Shown in pieces: positions 8,091 through 16,219 of a DNA stretch of 64,000 bases; positions within the stretch are counted from its first letter, which is position 1; each line of letters opens with the position of its first letter. The notes under the pieces are model-generated. The model was not told the origin of the DNA. It searched no databases and saw only the letters and a program-made list of their open reading frames with translations. The position numbers and the translations under genes were made by a program. Origin of the DNA: Candidatus Bathyarchaeota archaeon (GTDB taxonomy: Archaea > Thermoproteota > Bathyarchaeia > Bathyarchaeales > SOJC01); the NCBI GenBank assembly GCA_026014805.1, contig JAOZHR010000010.1:62001-126000 (forward strand). Reading direction: 5' to 3'.

Positions 8091-8588
8091 TCAAGTCCAT
8101 GTTATTTCCCAAGTGATGTAGTCAAAGCTACCTTCAATGTAGTATCTTTTTGAATAGTCATAGATCTGATGTCCACTTAAAGTTCCTATCAAGGCTGCTG
8201 GTTCTGTATGCTCTCCGCCACCAGTTGTATGCCAAGTTATAGTGATGGTGACACTGTAAGCACGGTCACTACCGAAGTTTATCATTAGCCCTTCTACATC
8301 ATGGTAGTCTGTTCCTAACCATATGTCTGTGTAAGTGCTTGTAAGCAATGCTTTAACATCAGGCTCAACTCCCCCTGCTGGTCCCGTTGGTCCTCGAATT
8401 CCCTGTATTCCCTGTTCGCCCTGTGCTCCCTGTGAACCTGTGTCTCCTTTAGGTCCTTGAATTAGCCCAAATTGCGTAATGACTATAGTTGAGATGAGAC
8501 TAGATGCTAGAATTGCAGCAATAAGCCCTGCTACGAATACTGTTTTTGATATTCCTATAGGACTACTTCCTTCCGACATTTCCACCAC
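8091..8588 (-). CDS. membrane-anchored collagen-like repeat protein
   Basis: A 165-residue protein. It starts with a short cytoplasmic N-terminus and one hydrophobic segment (about 13-38, [20 protein letters not shown]). Then come about nine Gly-X-Y triplets (about 44-73: [16 protein letters not shown], then [10 protein letters not shown]). A beta-rich C-terminal domain of about 90 residues follows, rich in Thr and Tyr. The layout suggests a type II-oriented surface trimer with a collagen stalk and a globular head, like spike or fibre proteins of viruses. A start at the second Met (MSEGSS) is equally possible. No close family is recognised for the head. Confidence 0.7.
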   Translation of the reverse strand: MVEMSEGSSPIGISKTVFVAGLIAAILASSLISTIVITQFGLIQGPKGDTGSQGAQGEQGIQGIRGPTGPAGGVEPDVKALLTSTYTDIWLGTDYHDVEGLMINFGSDRAYSVTITITWHTTGGGEHTEPAALIGTLSGHQIYDYSKRYYIEGSFDYITWEITWT

Positions 8589-8708
8589 CGTTATAAGTTC
8601 AATGCTTTCTAGCTTAAATTATTTATGCAACATCATACTTTTGCTAATATTTATTGAATCTTCATAAACTATAATTGTTTTGAATGATGTCCTCTAAATC
8701 GAATAAAG

Positions 8709-9386
8709 TTGGTTTCAGTATCAGATCTAACAACCTATTCTTATTGCAAGAGGAAGGTCTGGTTATTAAGAAAAGCAAAGATACAAACTGGAGAAAGAGA
8801 TTGGAATTCAATCGTGAAATATCGTCTAATACGTTCTATATCGAATCTTGTAGACTCAAAAGATAAGATACATTCTTTGACTGATTTTATGTATGAGACT
8901 CTTCATGAAGTTCCAGGAGAAATAGTCGATACAGAGATATACTTAGGAAGAGAAAAGTTGTCTGGACGGATTGATGTCATTAGAAAAACAGAAGAAGGTT
9001 ACATTATTCAGGAAGAGAAATCATCCGATCCACCAATGGGCGATGGAGTGTGGCCAGACCATTTGCTACAAGTAAGTGCATACGCCTTTCTTGCGGGAGG
9101 TGGCTCTAGATATTCGCCTATAGTTGGTGCAATAATTATTTACAATGATTTGAAACCAAGAAAAGTGAAACCAAATCCAGAAAAAGCCAAAGATGTTCTT
9201 GAGAAGGTGATACATCTCTTGGAGAGTAATATTCTACCTAAGGCAGAAGAAAATGCTAAGAAGTGTCGCAAGTGTAATTATTATCCACTTTGTCAGATTC
9301 TGCCTCAAGAAGGAGAACTAGAAGATGCTGAAATAAAGAACCTCTTCACAAGAGGGAAAGAAGTTCTTAGCATTTCTAGAACCTGA
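8709..9386 (+). CDS. Cas4-like PD-(D/E)XK nuclease with Fe-S cysteines
   Basis: A 225-residue RecB/Cas4-family nuclease. It has the four-cysteine cluster signature of Cas4: C13 in SYCKRKVW, then C186, C189 and C195 in CRKCNYYPLC. The catalytic motifs are GRIDVIR (D89), IIQEEKSS (E102, K104) and QVSAYAF (Q121). Known members cleave single-stranded DNA ends. Cas4 proper trims CRISPR spacers, but no cas1, cas2 or array is present. Solo Cas4-like genes occur in archaeal viruses and plasmids. It lies inside the mini-element beside a recombinase, which supports a role in element replication or recombination. Confidence 0.85.
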   Translation: MVSVSDLTTYSYCKRKVWLLRKAKIQTGERDWNSIVKYRLIRSISNLVDSKDKIHSLTDFMYETLHEVPGEIVDTEIYLGREKLSGRIDVIRKTEEGYIIQEEKSSDPPMGDGVWPDHLLQVSAYAFLAGGGSRYSPIVGAIIIYNDLKPRKVKPNPEKAKDVLEKVIHLLESNILPKAEENAKKCRKCNYYPLCQILPQEGELEDAEIKNLFTRGKEVLSISRT

Positions 9387-9499
9387 TATTGTAATCTGAT
9401 ATTTCCTAATTAGCTAAGTACCACATATAATGTTTTCCAGATCTTCTCTACTAGGCTTTTGAACCTTTTCCACTACAAGTTGAGAAAAAGGGAGTGGGT

Positions 9500-10504
9500 C
9501 TATCTTTCTCCTAAGTACCACCTGATTACTTCTTCATCATCCATAGCATCATAGTCCATAGTAAAGCCTATTCCAGTTCCGTATCCTTGTTCTTTTAAGA
9601 TCTGTCTAAGAAACTTACCAAAGGCTTTAGTCATAATCTGTACAGTTTCTTCCAAGTTTCCTACTCTACCATTCGATTTAGGTTCTTCCATTCTAAGTGT
9701 ATTAGATATCTTCTTAGCATCCTCTACTAGACTAACTCCACGAATGTACGTCGCAATGCTAGGATCTATAGCCTTTCCAACCATCATCTTTAAAGACCAT
9801 ATATTGATCCCAAATTGTGTACCAGTTCTCATGAATAGTTTTCTACCTAGATGCCATCCAAAGACTTTACCATTAGTTTCTATACCAGCTTTCTTTGCTA
9901 GACTTTGTAATCTTCTCAGTAATTGTTTAGTTGTTATTCCCTGGAAGAGATACTTATTCTCTTGATCAATTATCCTAATGTACTTCGCCATTAGTTCCTG
10001 TAGTTCTGAGTCTATGAAGACATGAGCTACTACTTCTTCTTTGCCAGTTTTAACTAAGATTTCTATGGGATCACTGTCTGATACTTGGAAGTCTTTCCAC
10101 TCTAGTTTTACAGCATCAGAGATTCTAAGTCCTAAGAGCCATATCTTAACCATTACTTTGTCTTCTAAAGATCCTATCTTATACATCTCTCTAGCTTGAT
10201 CTATTAATAAAATATGGTCCCTGGTAGACTGCTTAGTTCCTCCTGCTCCTAGTCCCTTTCTAAGTTTGATATCTATATTGTTATACCTACAGAACTGGAT
10301 AACAGAGATTGTATAGGTTCTAGCAGTATTATGACAAAGTTTCTTCTTAATATCTACAAAGAACTGTTCAACTATCTTAGAGGGATCTTTCTCCTTCAAT
10401 AGATTATCAATAGGTTTACCATACCACGCAATGAACTTCTTTAGCCCAATAGCATAAGATCTCTTAGTCTGACCTGATACCTGAGATCCCAGGAAGGTTT
10501 GCAT
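9500..10504 (-). CDS. tyrosine recombinase (integrase) of the mini-element
   Basis: About 335 residues. Catalytic residues, numbered from the GTG at 10522, are R133 (LLGLRISDAVKL), HxxR H224/R227 (FGWHLGRKLF), a lysine in the K-TG beta hairpin (ILVKTGKE) and Y259 (ATYIRG). The ATG at 10504 is preferred because AAAGGA lies just upstream, while the GTG at 10522 is embedded in the purine-rich ribosome-binding region. The C-terminal 75 residues form an extra helical domain. This gene marks the right end of the mini-element, and the sequence beyond it (10590) is the right half of the palindromic repeat whose left half is at 6850-6902. Confidence 0.85.
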   Translation of the reverse strand: MQTFLGSQVSGQTKRSYAIGLKKFIAWYGKPIDNLLKEKDPSKIVEQFFVDIKKKLCHNTARTYTISVIQFCRYNNIDIKLRKGLGAGGTKQSTRDHILLIDQAREMYKIGSLEDKVMVKIWLLGLRISDAVKLEWKDFQVSDSDPIEILVKTGKEEVVAHVFIDSELQELMAKYIRIIDQENKYLFQGITTKQLLRRLQSLAKKAGIETNGKVFGWHLGRKLFMRTGTQFGINIWSLKMMVGKAIDPSIATYIRGVSLVEDAKKISNTLRMEEPKSNGRVGNLEETVQIMTKAFGKFLRQILKEQGYGTGIGFTMDYDAMDDEEVIRWYLGER

Positions 10505-10589
10505 TGTGTATATTCCTTTCACCTCCTGGAAGATTCAGTTTATGAATCTCTAATCAGGAGCTATGATATCAGACACGATATGTCTGTTA

Positions 10590-10617
10590 GCTCCCGCAAA
10601 CTCCCATTTTTTCTCAC
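10590..10617 (+). repeat. dispersed palindromic repeat, copy 3 (right half)
   Basis: GCTCCCGCAAACTCCCATTT plus the T-run matches the downstream half of the repeat family but lacks the GGAGATAT half. With the left half at 6850-6902, the shared bases are CTCCCG. Confidence 0.55.
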
Positions 10618-10646
10618 ATTCTCAGCTGAATGGAATAAACTCCGCT

Positions 10647-11825
10647 TTATACCAAATCTTCGACAAAGAAAAAGTCATGCCACGTTTTGAGCACTTTGGG
10701 AAAATTCTCTATTTCACTTTTTTCGATGAACCAGCGCTCTTCGTCGGAAAGACCTTCAATCTGTTTGATGAGTCTAAGGATATCTTCCTTTCTTGTGGAG
10801 AAATCGGATCTGAGTAGTTCCATCGCTTTTTCGCCATTCATCTTATTGTTTATCATGTTTGCCAAAAGGGCTGTTCGTGCAGCATAGAAACGAACATCGT
10901 CCCAGGCATAACTCATCCCTCGCACAAGAAGTGGAAGGAATCTTTGCAGACCTCTTCGTAATATCCTAAATTCCGAATGTGCTCGCGCGCGCTGTCCTTT
11001 CCTAGAATGCAACTTTTTTTCAATGATTTCGTCACCAACCTGTGGCGGTAGGCTTGCAACCTGGCATGTAAAAACCAAATCGTCGAAACATTCTCCCGGA
11101 GTGAACTTTCTACCGCGAACTCTTGACTGAATGGTCACAGCTTCATAGTACGCCTCAGCACATTCCTTGAAGCTGAAGTCAAGTTTTATGAGTTGGTTTA
11201 TATCGTGAAAATGTTTTGCGTATTCAAGGCCATTTCGACTATGTACTAATTGGCGGCCAATAGTTGTCGGGCCAATTGTGGAAATTTTGTCTCCAATAAG
11301 TGCTCCAACGGTTGGTGTTACGATTTCCACTTGGGAATCGAAAAAAGGAGTTTTTAGAGGGGTTTGAACAGTAGAAAATTCAGGCTTTATTCCCATCGCG
11401 TCAAGTAAGAAGACTCGGCTTCGGTCAGTGATAGGCGGTGTCTCAATTCTATAAAGGTAAAATGGGATCTCATCACTAATCCTTGCATCTCTTTGACTAT
11501 ATGAGAATCCCTCTTTATCAAATTTCTGAAAAACTCTTTCGAGAACATTTTCAAACTCTTCTCTTGATAGATCTACGCATATGTCAGCGTCGACGCTCAA
11601 TCTAGTCCATATACCCCTCTTACTACTCAATATGACTTGGACTGCGGATCCTCCTTTGAATATCAGATCTAATCCTTCCTCTACAAGTTGGCCAAGATAC
11701 TCAAGACTGAGGATTGCTCTCTCTAGATTAGGTATGCTTCTAATGCCTCCTTCTGACAAGAAAGAGCTAATCTCCTTAGGATCATATGTTGACTTTGTGC
11801 CAATTGTCTTAGCAGTGTCGATCAT
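10647..11825 (-). CDS. abiEii: AbiEii-like nucleotidyltransferase toxin
   Basis: A 392-residue protein of the AbiEii/AbiGii nucleotidyltransferase family, the toxin of type IV AbiE abortive-infection systems. The motif FKGGSAVQVIL at about 57-67 is the family's KGG(S/T) block, and TRLSVDADICV at about 75-85 supplies the D-x-D metal ligands. Family toxins transfer nucleotides to tRNA or other substrates to stop growth. Its start overlaps the antitoxin stop by 4 bp, the normal AbiE order (antitoxin first). A GCGCGCGC tract lies in frame near 10984. Confidence 0.8.
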   Translation of the reverse strand: MIDTAKTIGTKSTYDPKEISSFLSEGGIRSIPNLERAILSLEYLGQLVEEGLDLIFKGGSAVQVILSSKRGIWTRLSVDADICVDLSREEFENVLERVFQKFDKEGFSYSQRDARISDEIPFYLYRIETPPITDRSRVFLLDAMGIKPEFSTVQTPLKTPFFDSQVEIVTPTVGALIGDKISTIGPTTIGRQLVHSRNGLEYAKHFHDINQLIKLDFSFKECAEAYYEAVTIQSRVRGRKFTPGECFDDLVFTCQVASLPPQVGDEIIEKKLHSRKGQRARAHSEFRILRRGLQRFLPLLVRGMSYAWDDVRFYAARTALLANMINNKMNGEKAMELLRSDFSTRKEDILRLIKQIEGLSDEERWFIEKSEIENFPKVLKTWHDFFFVEDLV

Positions 11826-12649
11826 TCTTTATCAGCTCCTTTGACCATTGTCAGAATGTTACGAAGTGTCTCTTTTTCTCGTCTAATCCATAGAACGTCT
11901 TCAGGTACGCGAGAGCCGATTCTTGTGTCTTCTCTCTTGAGACTATAAAGGAAAATGAGCATTTCTCGAAAAAGACCTCGTCTCCCTGCATATCTCAGCA
12001 AACGATCAAAATTCATCCCGTCTCTTTCGACCATATTTGCAAATATGAGTCCAAGCTCGAAAAGATCAAAACTCAGGCCCATTCTAGTAGTAAGAAAATA
12101 CAAGTCTAACCATATCCGTTCGGGTGTGGGAATTAGATTGTTTTCAAACCAAACTAATCCGTAGAGTTCTTTCCTTTCAAGGATAAATATCGGCTGTTCT
12201 GGGTAGTAGGCATATTCTTGAAAATCTCTCTTGTATGGACGCAATACAGCATGATACCCTTTTTCTAACAGTGCATCACGGATACTCGCAGACAGCATCT
12301 TGGATGTTTCGACAAAAATAAGATCTCTGCCGACCGCGTAATGAGCATAGTCACCAAGCATGTTCAAAGACCAGACAACGAAATCTGCCATTGGGAAGCG
12401 CTCTCTGAGATCTTGCCCGAGTCGAATGAGTTCTGGAGTGGGTTTGACTATTGCGGTACTCCTTTTCCTGCGTTGATATACCCCTCTTCCTACTCTTTTG
12501 ACGATTTCCATTCTTGCGAGTCGGCTTAAGTAGTTCTTTGCTGTTATCCAAGAAACGCCTAGGTCTTTTGCGATGTCTTCTATTGAAACTGTCTCATTCT
12601 TCGAGACATATTCTATCACTTTTTGTGGCACTGATGATGAAGATCTCAT
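11822..12649 (-). CDS. abiEi: AbiEi-like antitoxin with winged-helix N-terminus
   Basis: A 275-residue protein. The N-terminal wHTH spans about residues 5-65 (VSIEDIAKDLGVSWITAKNY followed by the wing around VGRGVYQ). The rest is an alpha/beta domain as in AbiEi-type antitoxins, which bind their own promoter. It overlaps the toxin gene by 4 bp. Direct repeats of ATATCGA immediately upstream of the start are candidate operator half-sites. Confidence 0.75.
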   Translation of the reverse strand: MRSSSSVPQKVIEYVSKNETVSIEDIAKDLGVSWITAKNYLSRLARMEIVKRVGRGVYQRRKRSTAIVKPTPELIRLGQDLRERFPMADFVVWSLNMLGDYAHYAVGRDLIFVETSKMLSASIRDALLEKGYHAVLRPYKRDFQEYAYYPEQPIFILERKELYGLVWFENNLIPTPERIWLDLYFLTTRMGLSFDLFELGLIFANMVERDGMNFDRLLRYAGRRGLFREMLIFLYSLKREDTRIGSRVPEDVLWIRREKETLRNILTMVKGADKE

Positions 12650-12651
12650 GG

Positions 12652-12690
12652 AAATCGATATACATTTGTCGATATATATAGTTTGTTGTC
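12652..12690 (-). promoter_or_regulatory. promoter/operator of the abiE pair
   Basis: On the minus strand TATATATCGACAAATGTATA continues into a second ATATCGA just before the start codon. Two direct ATATCGA copies are spaced 15 bp apart around a TATA-like stretch, as expected of an autoregulated toxin-antitoxin promoter. Confidence 0.45.
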
Positions 12691-12732
12691 AAAAGTATAT
12701 CCAAATGAGCATTAGCATGTTTTCTCTCTACG

Positions 12733-12775
12733 CCCACAAGGGCTAGCGATCTCTCCCGCAACCCCCCTTTTTTCA
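12733..12775 (+). repeat. dispersed palindromic repeat, copy 4 (degenerate)
   Basis: CCCACAAGGGCTAGCGATCT followed by CTCCCGCAACCCCCC and a T-run. The core is degenerate (GCGATCTCTCC) but the right side matches the family closely. Confidence 0.5.
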
Positions 12776-12828
12776 CATATAGAGTCTTTGCTAAGCATTC
12801 AAATTGAAAAGAATGGTGTTCCAGAGAA

Positions 12829-13584
12829 TTACTCGATAACTGTATCATTGATCACATCATATTCTAGCAATAAATATGAGTTTTCAAGTTTCTTACATTC
12901 CTTTAGTTTTAAAGCTTTCAACAAATGCAGTTGAGACTGATCCGTAAGAGAAAAGCCATCAACCAACGAAGACGTTTCCTTTCCCCCAACAATTAACGGC
13001 GCCACTACAATTTTCACATGATCAACTAAACCGTTTCGGAAAAATATTGCATTCAAAGTGCCGCCCGATTCAATGGTTATCTTTTCTATCCTATGATGCT
13101 TCCTCAATTTCACCAACAAGTCGGCAAAATCAACATCAGTTTCATAATATATTATCTCAATGTTATCGTATTCACTTTTTAGTTCAAATGCAGGATGCTT
13201 TGGATTGTTTGTCACAATAAATAAGTTTTCAAGCCAATTACATAGGTAATTGATTCCATGCTTGTTCAAATGCGGTTTTCTATCTACGACCACGAATTTC
13301 AATGGTTCCTTTTCTGGCACTTCTTTCTTATTATTGAATCCTACCTTTTCCAATACACGGCCAGAGTTCAGGTAATTTGTCCCTAGCGATTGCTCTACTT
13401 GATAATATTGCGCAAATCCTTCTTTAAGCCCTACAATTCTCTTCCAATCTAAATCAGAATCCAGATTATCAGTCGATCCAGTAGTTATTTTTCCATCCAG
13501 AGAAATAACTAAACATAATGTTGTTTCTGCTCGTTCAAACATCTTATCCACTTCTAATGATTTTGCTGTCTTCAACAGACCCAT
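12829..13584 (-). CDS. RibD C-terminal (dihydrofolate-reductase-like) domain protein
   Basis: A member of the RibD_C/DHFR-fold reductases, whose best-known member reduces a riboflavin precursor with NADPH. The family opening LCLVISLDGKITTG is followed by an NADPH-site-like IVTN segment. The C-terminal signature is ITIESGGTLNAIFF, then GLVDHVKIVVAPLIVGG. The open frame extends further upstream, but that part covers a copy of the dispersed repeat and is unlike the family. ATG at 13584 or 13542 is therefore preferred. There are no other riboflavin genes nearby; a plain pyrimidine reductase or a DHFR-like enzyme are both possible. Confidence 0.75.
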   Translation of the reverse strand: MGLLKTAKSLEVDKMFERAETTLCLVISLDGKITTGSTDNLDSDLDWKRIVGLKEGFAQYYQVEQSLGTNYLNSGRVLEKVGFNNKKEVPEKEPLKFVVVDRKPHLNKHGINYLCNWLENLFIVTNNPKHPAFELKSEYDNIEIIYYETDVDFADLLVKLRKHHRIEKITIESGGTLNAIFFRNGLVDHVKIVVAPLIVGGKETSSLVDGFSLTDQSQLHLLKALKLKECKKLENSYLLLEYDVINDTVIE

Positions 13585-13661
13585 CGCAAACAACAGTTTA
13601 AAGTCTTTCCGCACACGTTGGATGTGACAGAAGAACCGCGGGATTTCTACACTACTCAAAG

Positions 13662-13716
13662 AAATGATTTGAGCCCTCCCCACAGTGGCGATGTCCTCTG
13701 CAAACCCCCTTTTTCC
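13662..13716 (+). repeat. dispersed palindromic repeat, copy 5, with T-arm-like flank
   Basis: GATTTGAGCCCTCCCCACAG precedes TGGCGATGTCCTCTGC, a C-run and T6. On the minus strand the left part resembles a tRNA T-arm. It is diverged from the consensus in the palindrome. Confidence 0.5.
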
Positions 13717-13858
13717 TTGTGTGTAAAGGATTTTCACATGAGAAAGAACTTCACAACCGTTTTCATCATCAAAACCTTGAAGTATCAGGGCAGATAGGGC
13801 AGCGCTTGGAGAAGAAGCAATCCATGGATGTTCAAGATCTCAAACAAAGGGTGGTGTC

Positions 13859-14791
13859 TTAAGGTGCTGTTCTAATGTAAGGACCAAACGTGTTGCCTTT
13901 AGCAGTGACTACCTTGAACTCATACTTGACGCCGGATGTATATCCTCCTGTGCGGGTCACGGTGAGCGTCACTGTGCTGCCTGGTTCCAATGTATGGGGC
14001 GTAGTGATACCATCATCAGCACATGCCACATCGTTTACTCGAACCTCACTAATTGAGAGGTCTGACGAACCAGTGTTCTTGATTTGAATCAGACAGTATG
14101 CATTATTTGTACCCCATGTATAGCTCGTGAATGAAAGTTCTTCTGTTTGCATGAATGTGAATGTTACTTCGACATAAGCCTCTTCATAATAGAGGTTATT
14201 TTCTGTAAAAATCGTTATAATCACTTTTGTGCCTCCATCGCTGGAAGTGAGGTTAAAGGGGCTTTTGACATACAAGACAACTGTCCACGCAGATCTCAGT
14301 GTTAATTCACCAGTAGCTTGCTGGAAAGTTCGTTGGATTCCATCGATGACGATGTTGAAGGAAGAGCTGGACAATTCCACGGGTGTTGGCTCTAGCTCGT
14401 TTGATATTGGACCCGTGTCAGTTTTCCAATAGTAGACATCACTCCAGTCGCACTCTATCCCTCGTATGGTGATTTTGCGAATTATGGCATCTCGTTCTCC
14501 GGTGTTGAGCACAACGATTGCCGCCTCAATCCATCCGCTTTGGTTGCCCCAAACGTGTTGATTCGATAATTCGAGAGTTTCCTCCTGGGCATCACTGCTA
14601 CTACCACCATTAAACGATTGAAGCAGAATTATCCCTGAAGCTACGCCTCCAAAAAACATAATCAGAGCTAATGCAACAATTTTGCTGCTAAATGCAGTAA
14701 CATTGCCAGATTCGACAGCAGTTTTCATGTTTAGGTTGTTTAGCGATGCGAGATTTTGACTTTTATGAAGCCGGAGTTCATGTGCATGCAT
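13859..14791 (-). CDS. secreted/membrane-anchored beta-rich protein, paralog A
   Basis: A 310-residue protein. One hydrophobic anchor lies at about 40-60 (VALALIMFFGGVASGIILL), after a basic/polar N-terminus, followed by an extracellular Thr/Ser-rich beta domain. The motif TNTGERDAIIRKITIRGIEC (with a Leu for the first Thr) is shared with the divergent neighbour at 14961. The layout resembles archaeal pilin-like or surface proteins with a class III or uncleaved signal anchor. A start at the internal Met (14728) is possible. The start codon overlaps a GCATGCAT motif. Not assigned to a named family. Confidence 0.6.
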   Translation of the reverse strand: MHAHELRLHKSQNLASLNNLNMKTAVESGNVTAFSSKIVALALIMFFGGVASGIILLQSFNGGSSSDAQEETLELSNQHVWGNQSGWIEAAIVVLNTGERDAIIRKITIRGIECDWSDVYYWKTDTGPISNELEPTPVELSSSSFNIVIDGIQRTFQQATGELTLRSAWTVVLYVKSPFNLTSSDGGTKVIITIFTENNLYYEEAYVEVTFTFMQTEELSFTSYTWGTNNAYCLIQIKNTGSSDLSISEVRVNDVACADDGITTPHTLEPGSTVTLTVTRTGGYTSGVKYEFKVVTAKGNTFGPYIRTAP

Positions 14792-14960
14792 TCTAATATG
14801 TCCGTTTTCAGATACTGTTCCTTACAGACCCCCGCGAGAAATCTTTCTTCGAGGCTCAGGCTAATTTGCCATTTGTCTTCTAATGATATTCTATCAGGTT
14901 TCCAGTTTTTAGAAAAAAAGAGGCTTTTCCGCTATAAACACTAATGTTCAAACCTTGAAA
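14792..14960. promoter_or_regulatory. divergent promoter region of the paralog pair
   Basis: A 169-bp spacer between two head-to-head paralogs. It contains AT-rich blocks near 14900-14945 suitable for TATA boxes; no operator is obvious. Confidence 0.35.
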
Positions 14961-15920
14961 ATGAATCCTGACTTCATAAAAGCCAAAATTCAATCATTAG
15001 ATTTCTTATATGTGAATATCACTACTGAATCTTCCAATTCAACCAGTGCTATTAGTGGCAAAGTTGTTGCATTAGCTTTTACTGTCTTCGTTGGCGGCGT
15101 AGCTTCTGGAATTTTTCTGATCCAACTGCAAAATAACAACGCTAATAGCAGCACTCAAGAGGAAATACTGGATGTAACTAATCAACACATCTGGTGTAAT
15201 CAAACCGGGTGGGCTGAGGCAGCAGTCGTCGTGACAAATACTGGGGAGAAGGATGTTGTACTTCGCAAAATCACGATTCGAGGTATAGAATGTAGCTGGG
15301 GTAATGTATATTATTGGAAAACGGATACAGGTCCCGTATCGAGTGAGTTGGAGCAAACACTCATTGAATTGTCTGGCAGTTCCTTTGACATTCTAATCGA
15401 TGGAACGCAACAAACCTTTCAGCAAGCTACAACTGAACCGACACTACGATCTGGCTGGACAATTGTTCTGTACATAAAGCAGCCATACAACATAACATTA
15501 AGTGACGATGGCTCCAAGGTGATAATAGCTGTTTTTACATATGACAAGCTGTACTACACAGAAGCTTATGTGGTTGCGCAACAAATAGAAGCAGGTGGAG
15601 CTATTCTAGACGTTGAAAACATATATTGGAACGCCACCGCCAAAACAACCAGCATAGCTGTCAAAAACATAGGAACAAGCGACGCAAAAATCGTCCGCCT
15701 TTACATAGGCAGCACAGTTTCAAATCTCCTAGAAGTCACAGTCAATACAGATCTCAGCACGGCAGGAAGACTCCTTGCAGTCGACCAAACGATAACAATA
15801 GTTCTTGACTGGCCAAACAACTTAGCGTCTTCATGGACAAGCGGCAAAACGTACTACTTTAATATCGCACCCGAAGCGGGAACACCAAAAGAATTCACTT
15901 GGAAATCACCATCATCCTGA
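14961..15920 (+). CDS. secreted/membrane-anchored beta-rich protein, paralog B
   Basis: A 319-residue paralog of the divergent gene at 13859-14791. Shared features are the anchor VVALAFTVFVGGVASGIFLI, the Asn/Ser-rich linker, NQHIWCNQTGWAEAAVVVTN, RKITIRGIECSW, YYWKTDTGP and FQQAT. The last 100 residues (after EAGGAILDVENIYWN) look like a second immunoglobulin-like or CARDB-like beta domain. ATG at 14961 is preferred over the TTG two codons upstream. The pair probably arose by duplication with inversion and may form a heteromeric surface structure; this is inference. Confidence 0.6.
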   Translation: MNPDFIKAKIQSLDFLYVNITTESSNSTSAISGKVVALAFTVFVGGVASGIFLIQLQNNNANSSTQEEILDVTNQHIWCNQTGWAEAAVVVTNTGEKDVVLRKITIRGIECSWGNVYYWKTDTGPVSSELEQTLIELSGSSFDILIDGTQQTFQQATTEPTLRSGWTIVLYIKQPYNITLSDDGSKVIIAVFTYDKLYYTEAYVVAQQIEAGGAILDVENIYWNATAKTTSIAVKNIGTSDAKIVRLYIGSTVSNLLEVTVNTDLSTAGRLLAVDQTITIVLDWPNNLASSWTSGKTYYFNIAPEAGTPKEFTWKSPSS

Positions 15921-15970
15921 TTTGCATACATTTCCTGGCGCAGAAAATGACTAGTAGAGAATCTCTGGCT

Positions 15971-16008
15971 GCAGTGGAGATATCTCCCACATCTTCCTCA
16001 TTTTTTCT
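15971..16008 (+). repeat. dispersed palindromic repeat, copy 6
   Basis: GCAGTGGAGATATCTCCCAC then ATCTTCCTCA and T6. Perfect palindrome at 15976-15987. It lies in the 300-bp spacer after paralog B, which holds no gene. Confidence 0.7.
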
Positions 16009-16219
16009 CTTTCGCGTTATGTCCTTCTTAACATTACGCCTTCCCAGTAGCGAATTTCGTCTGCGGAGCCAAAAATTTTAGAAACTTCAGATGATATAAG
16101 CTAAGATACGTTTCAGGGGAGGTAGCAGACTTTGAGTATTCTAAATCAACTGAAAAGAGAAAAAACTAGAGCGATAGCTATAGCCGCGTTCGAATTAGTT
16201 TTGGGCTTAACTATGATGC

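Noticed and set aside
13585-13737. N-terminal extension of the RibD-C-like protein
   Set aside because: This part overlaps a dispersed repeat copy and is unlike the family; similarity begins after the ATG at 13584.
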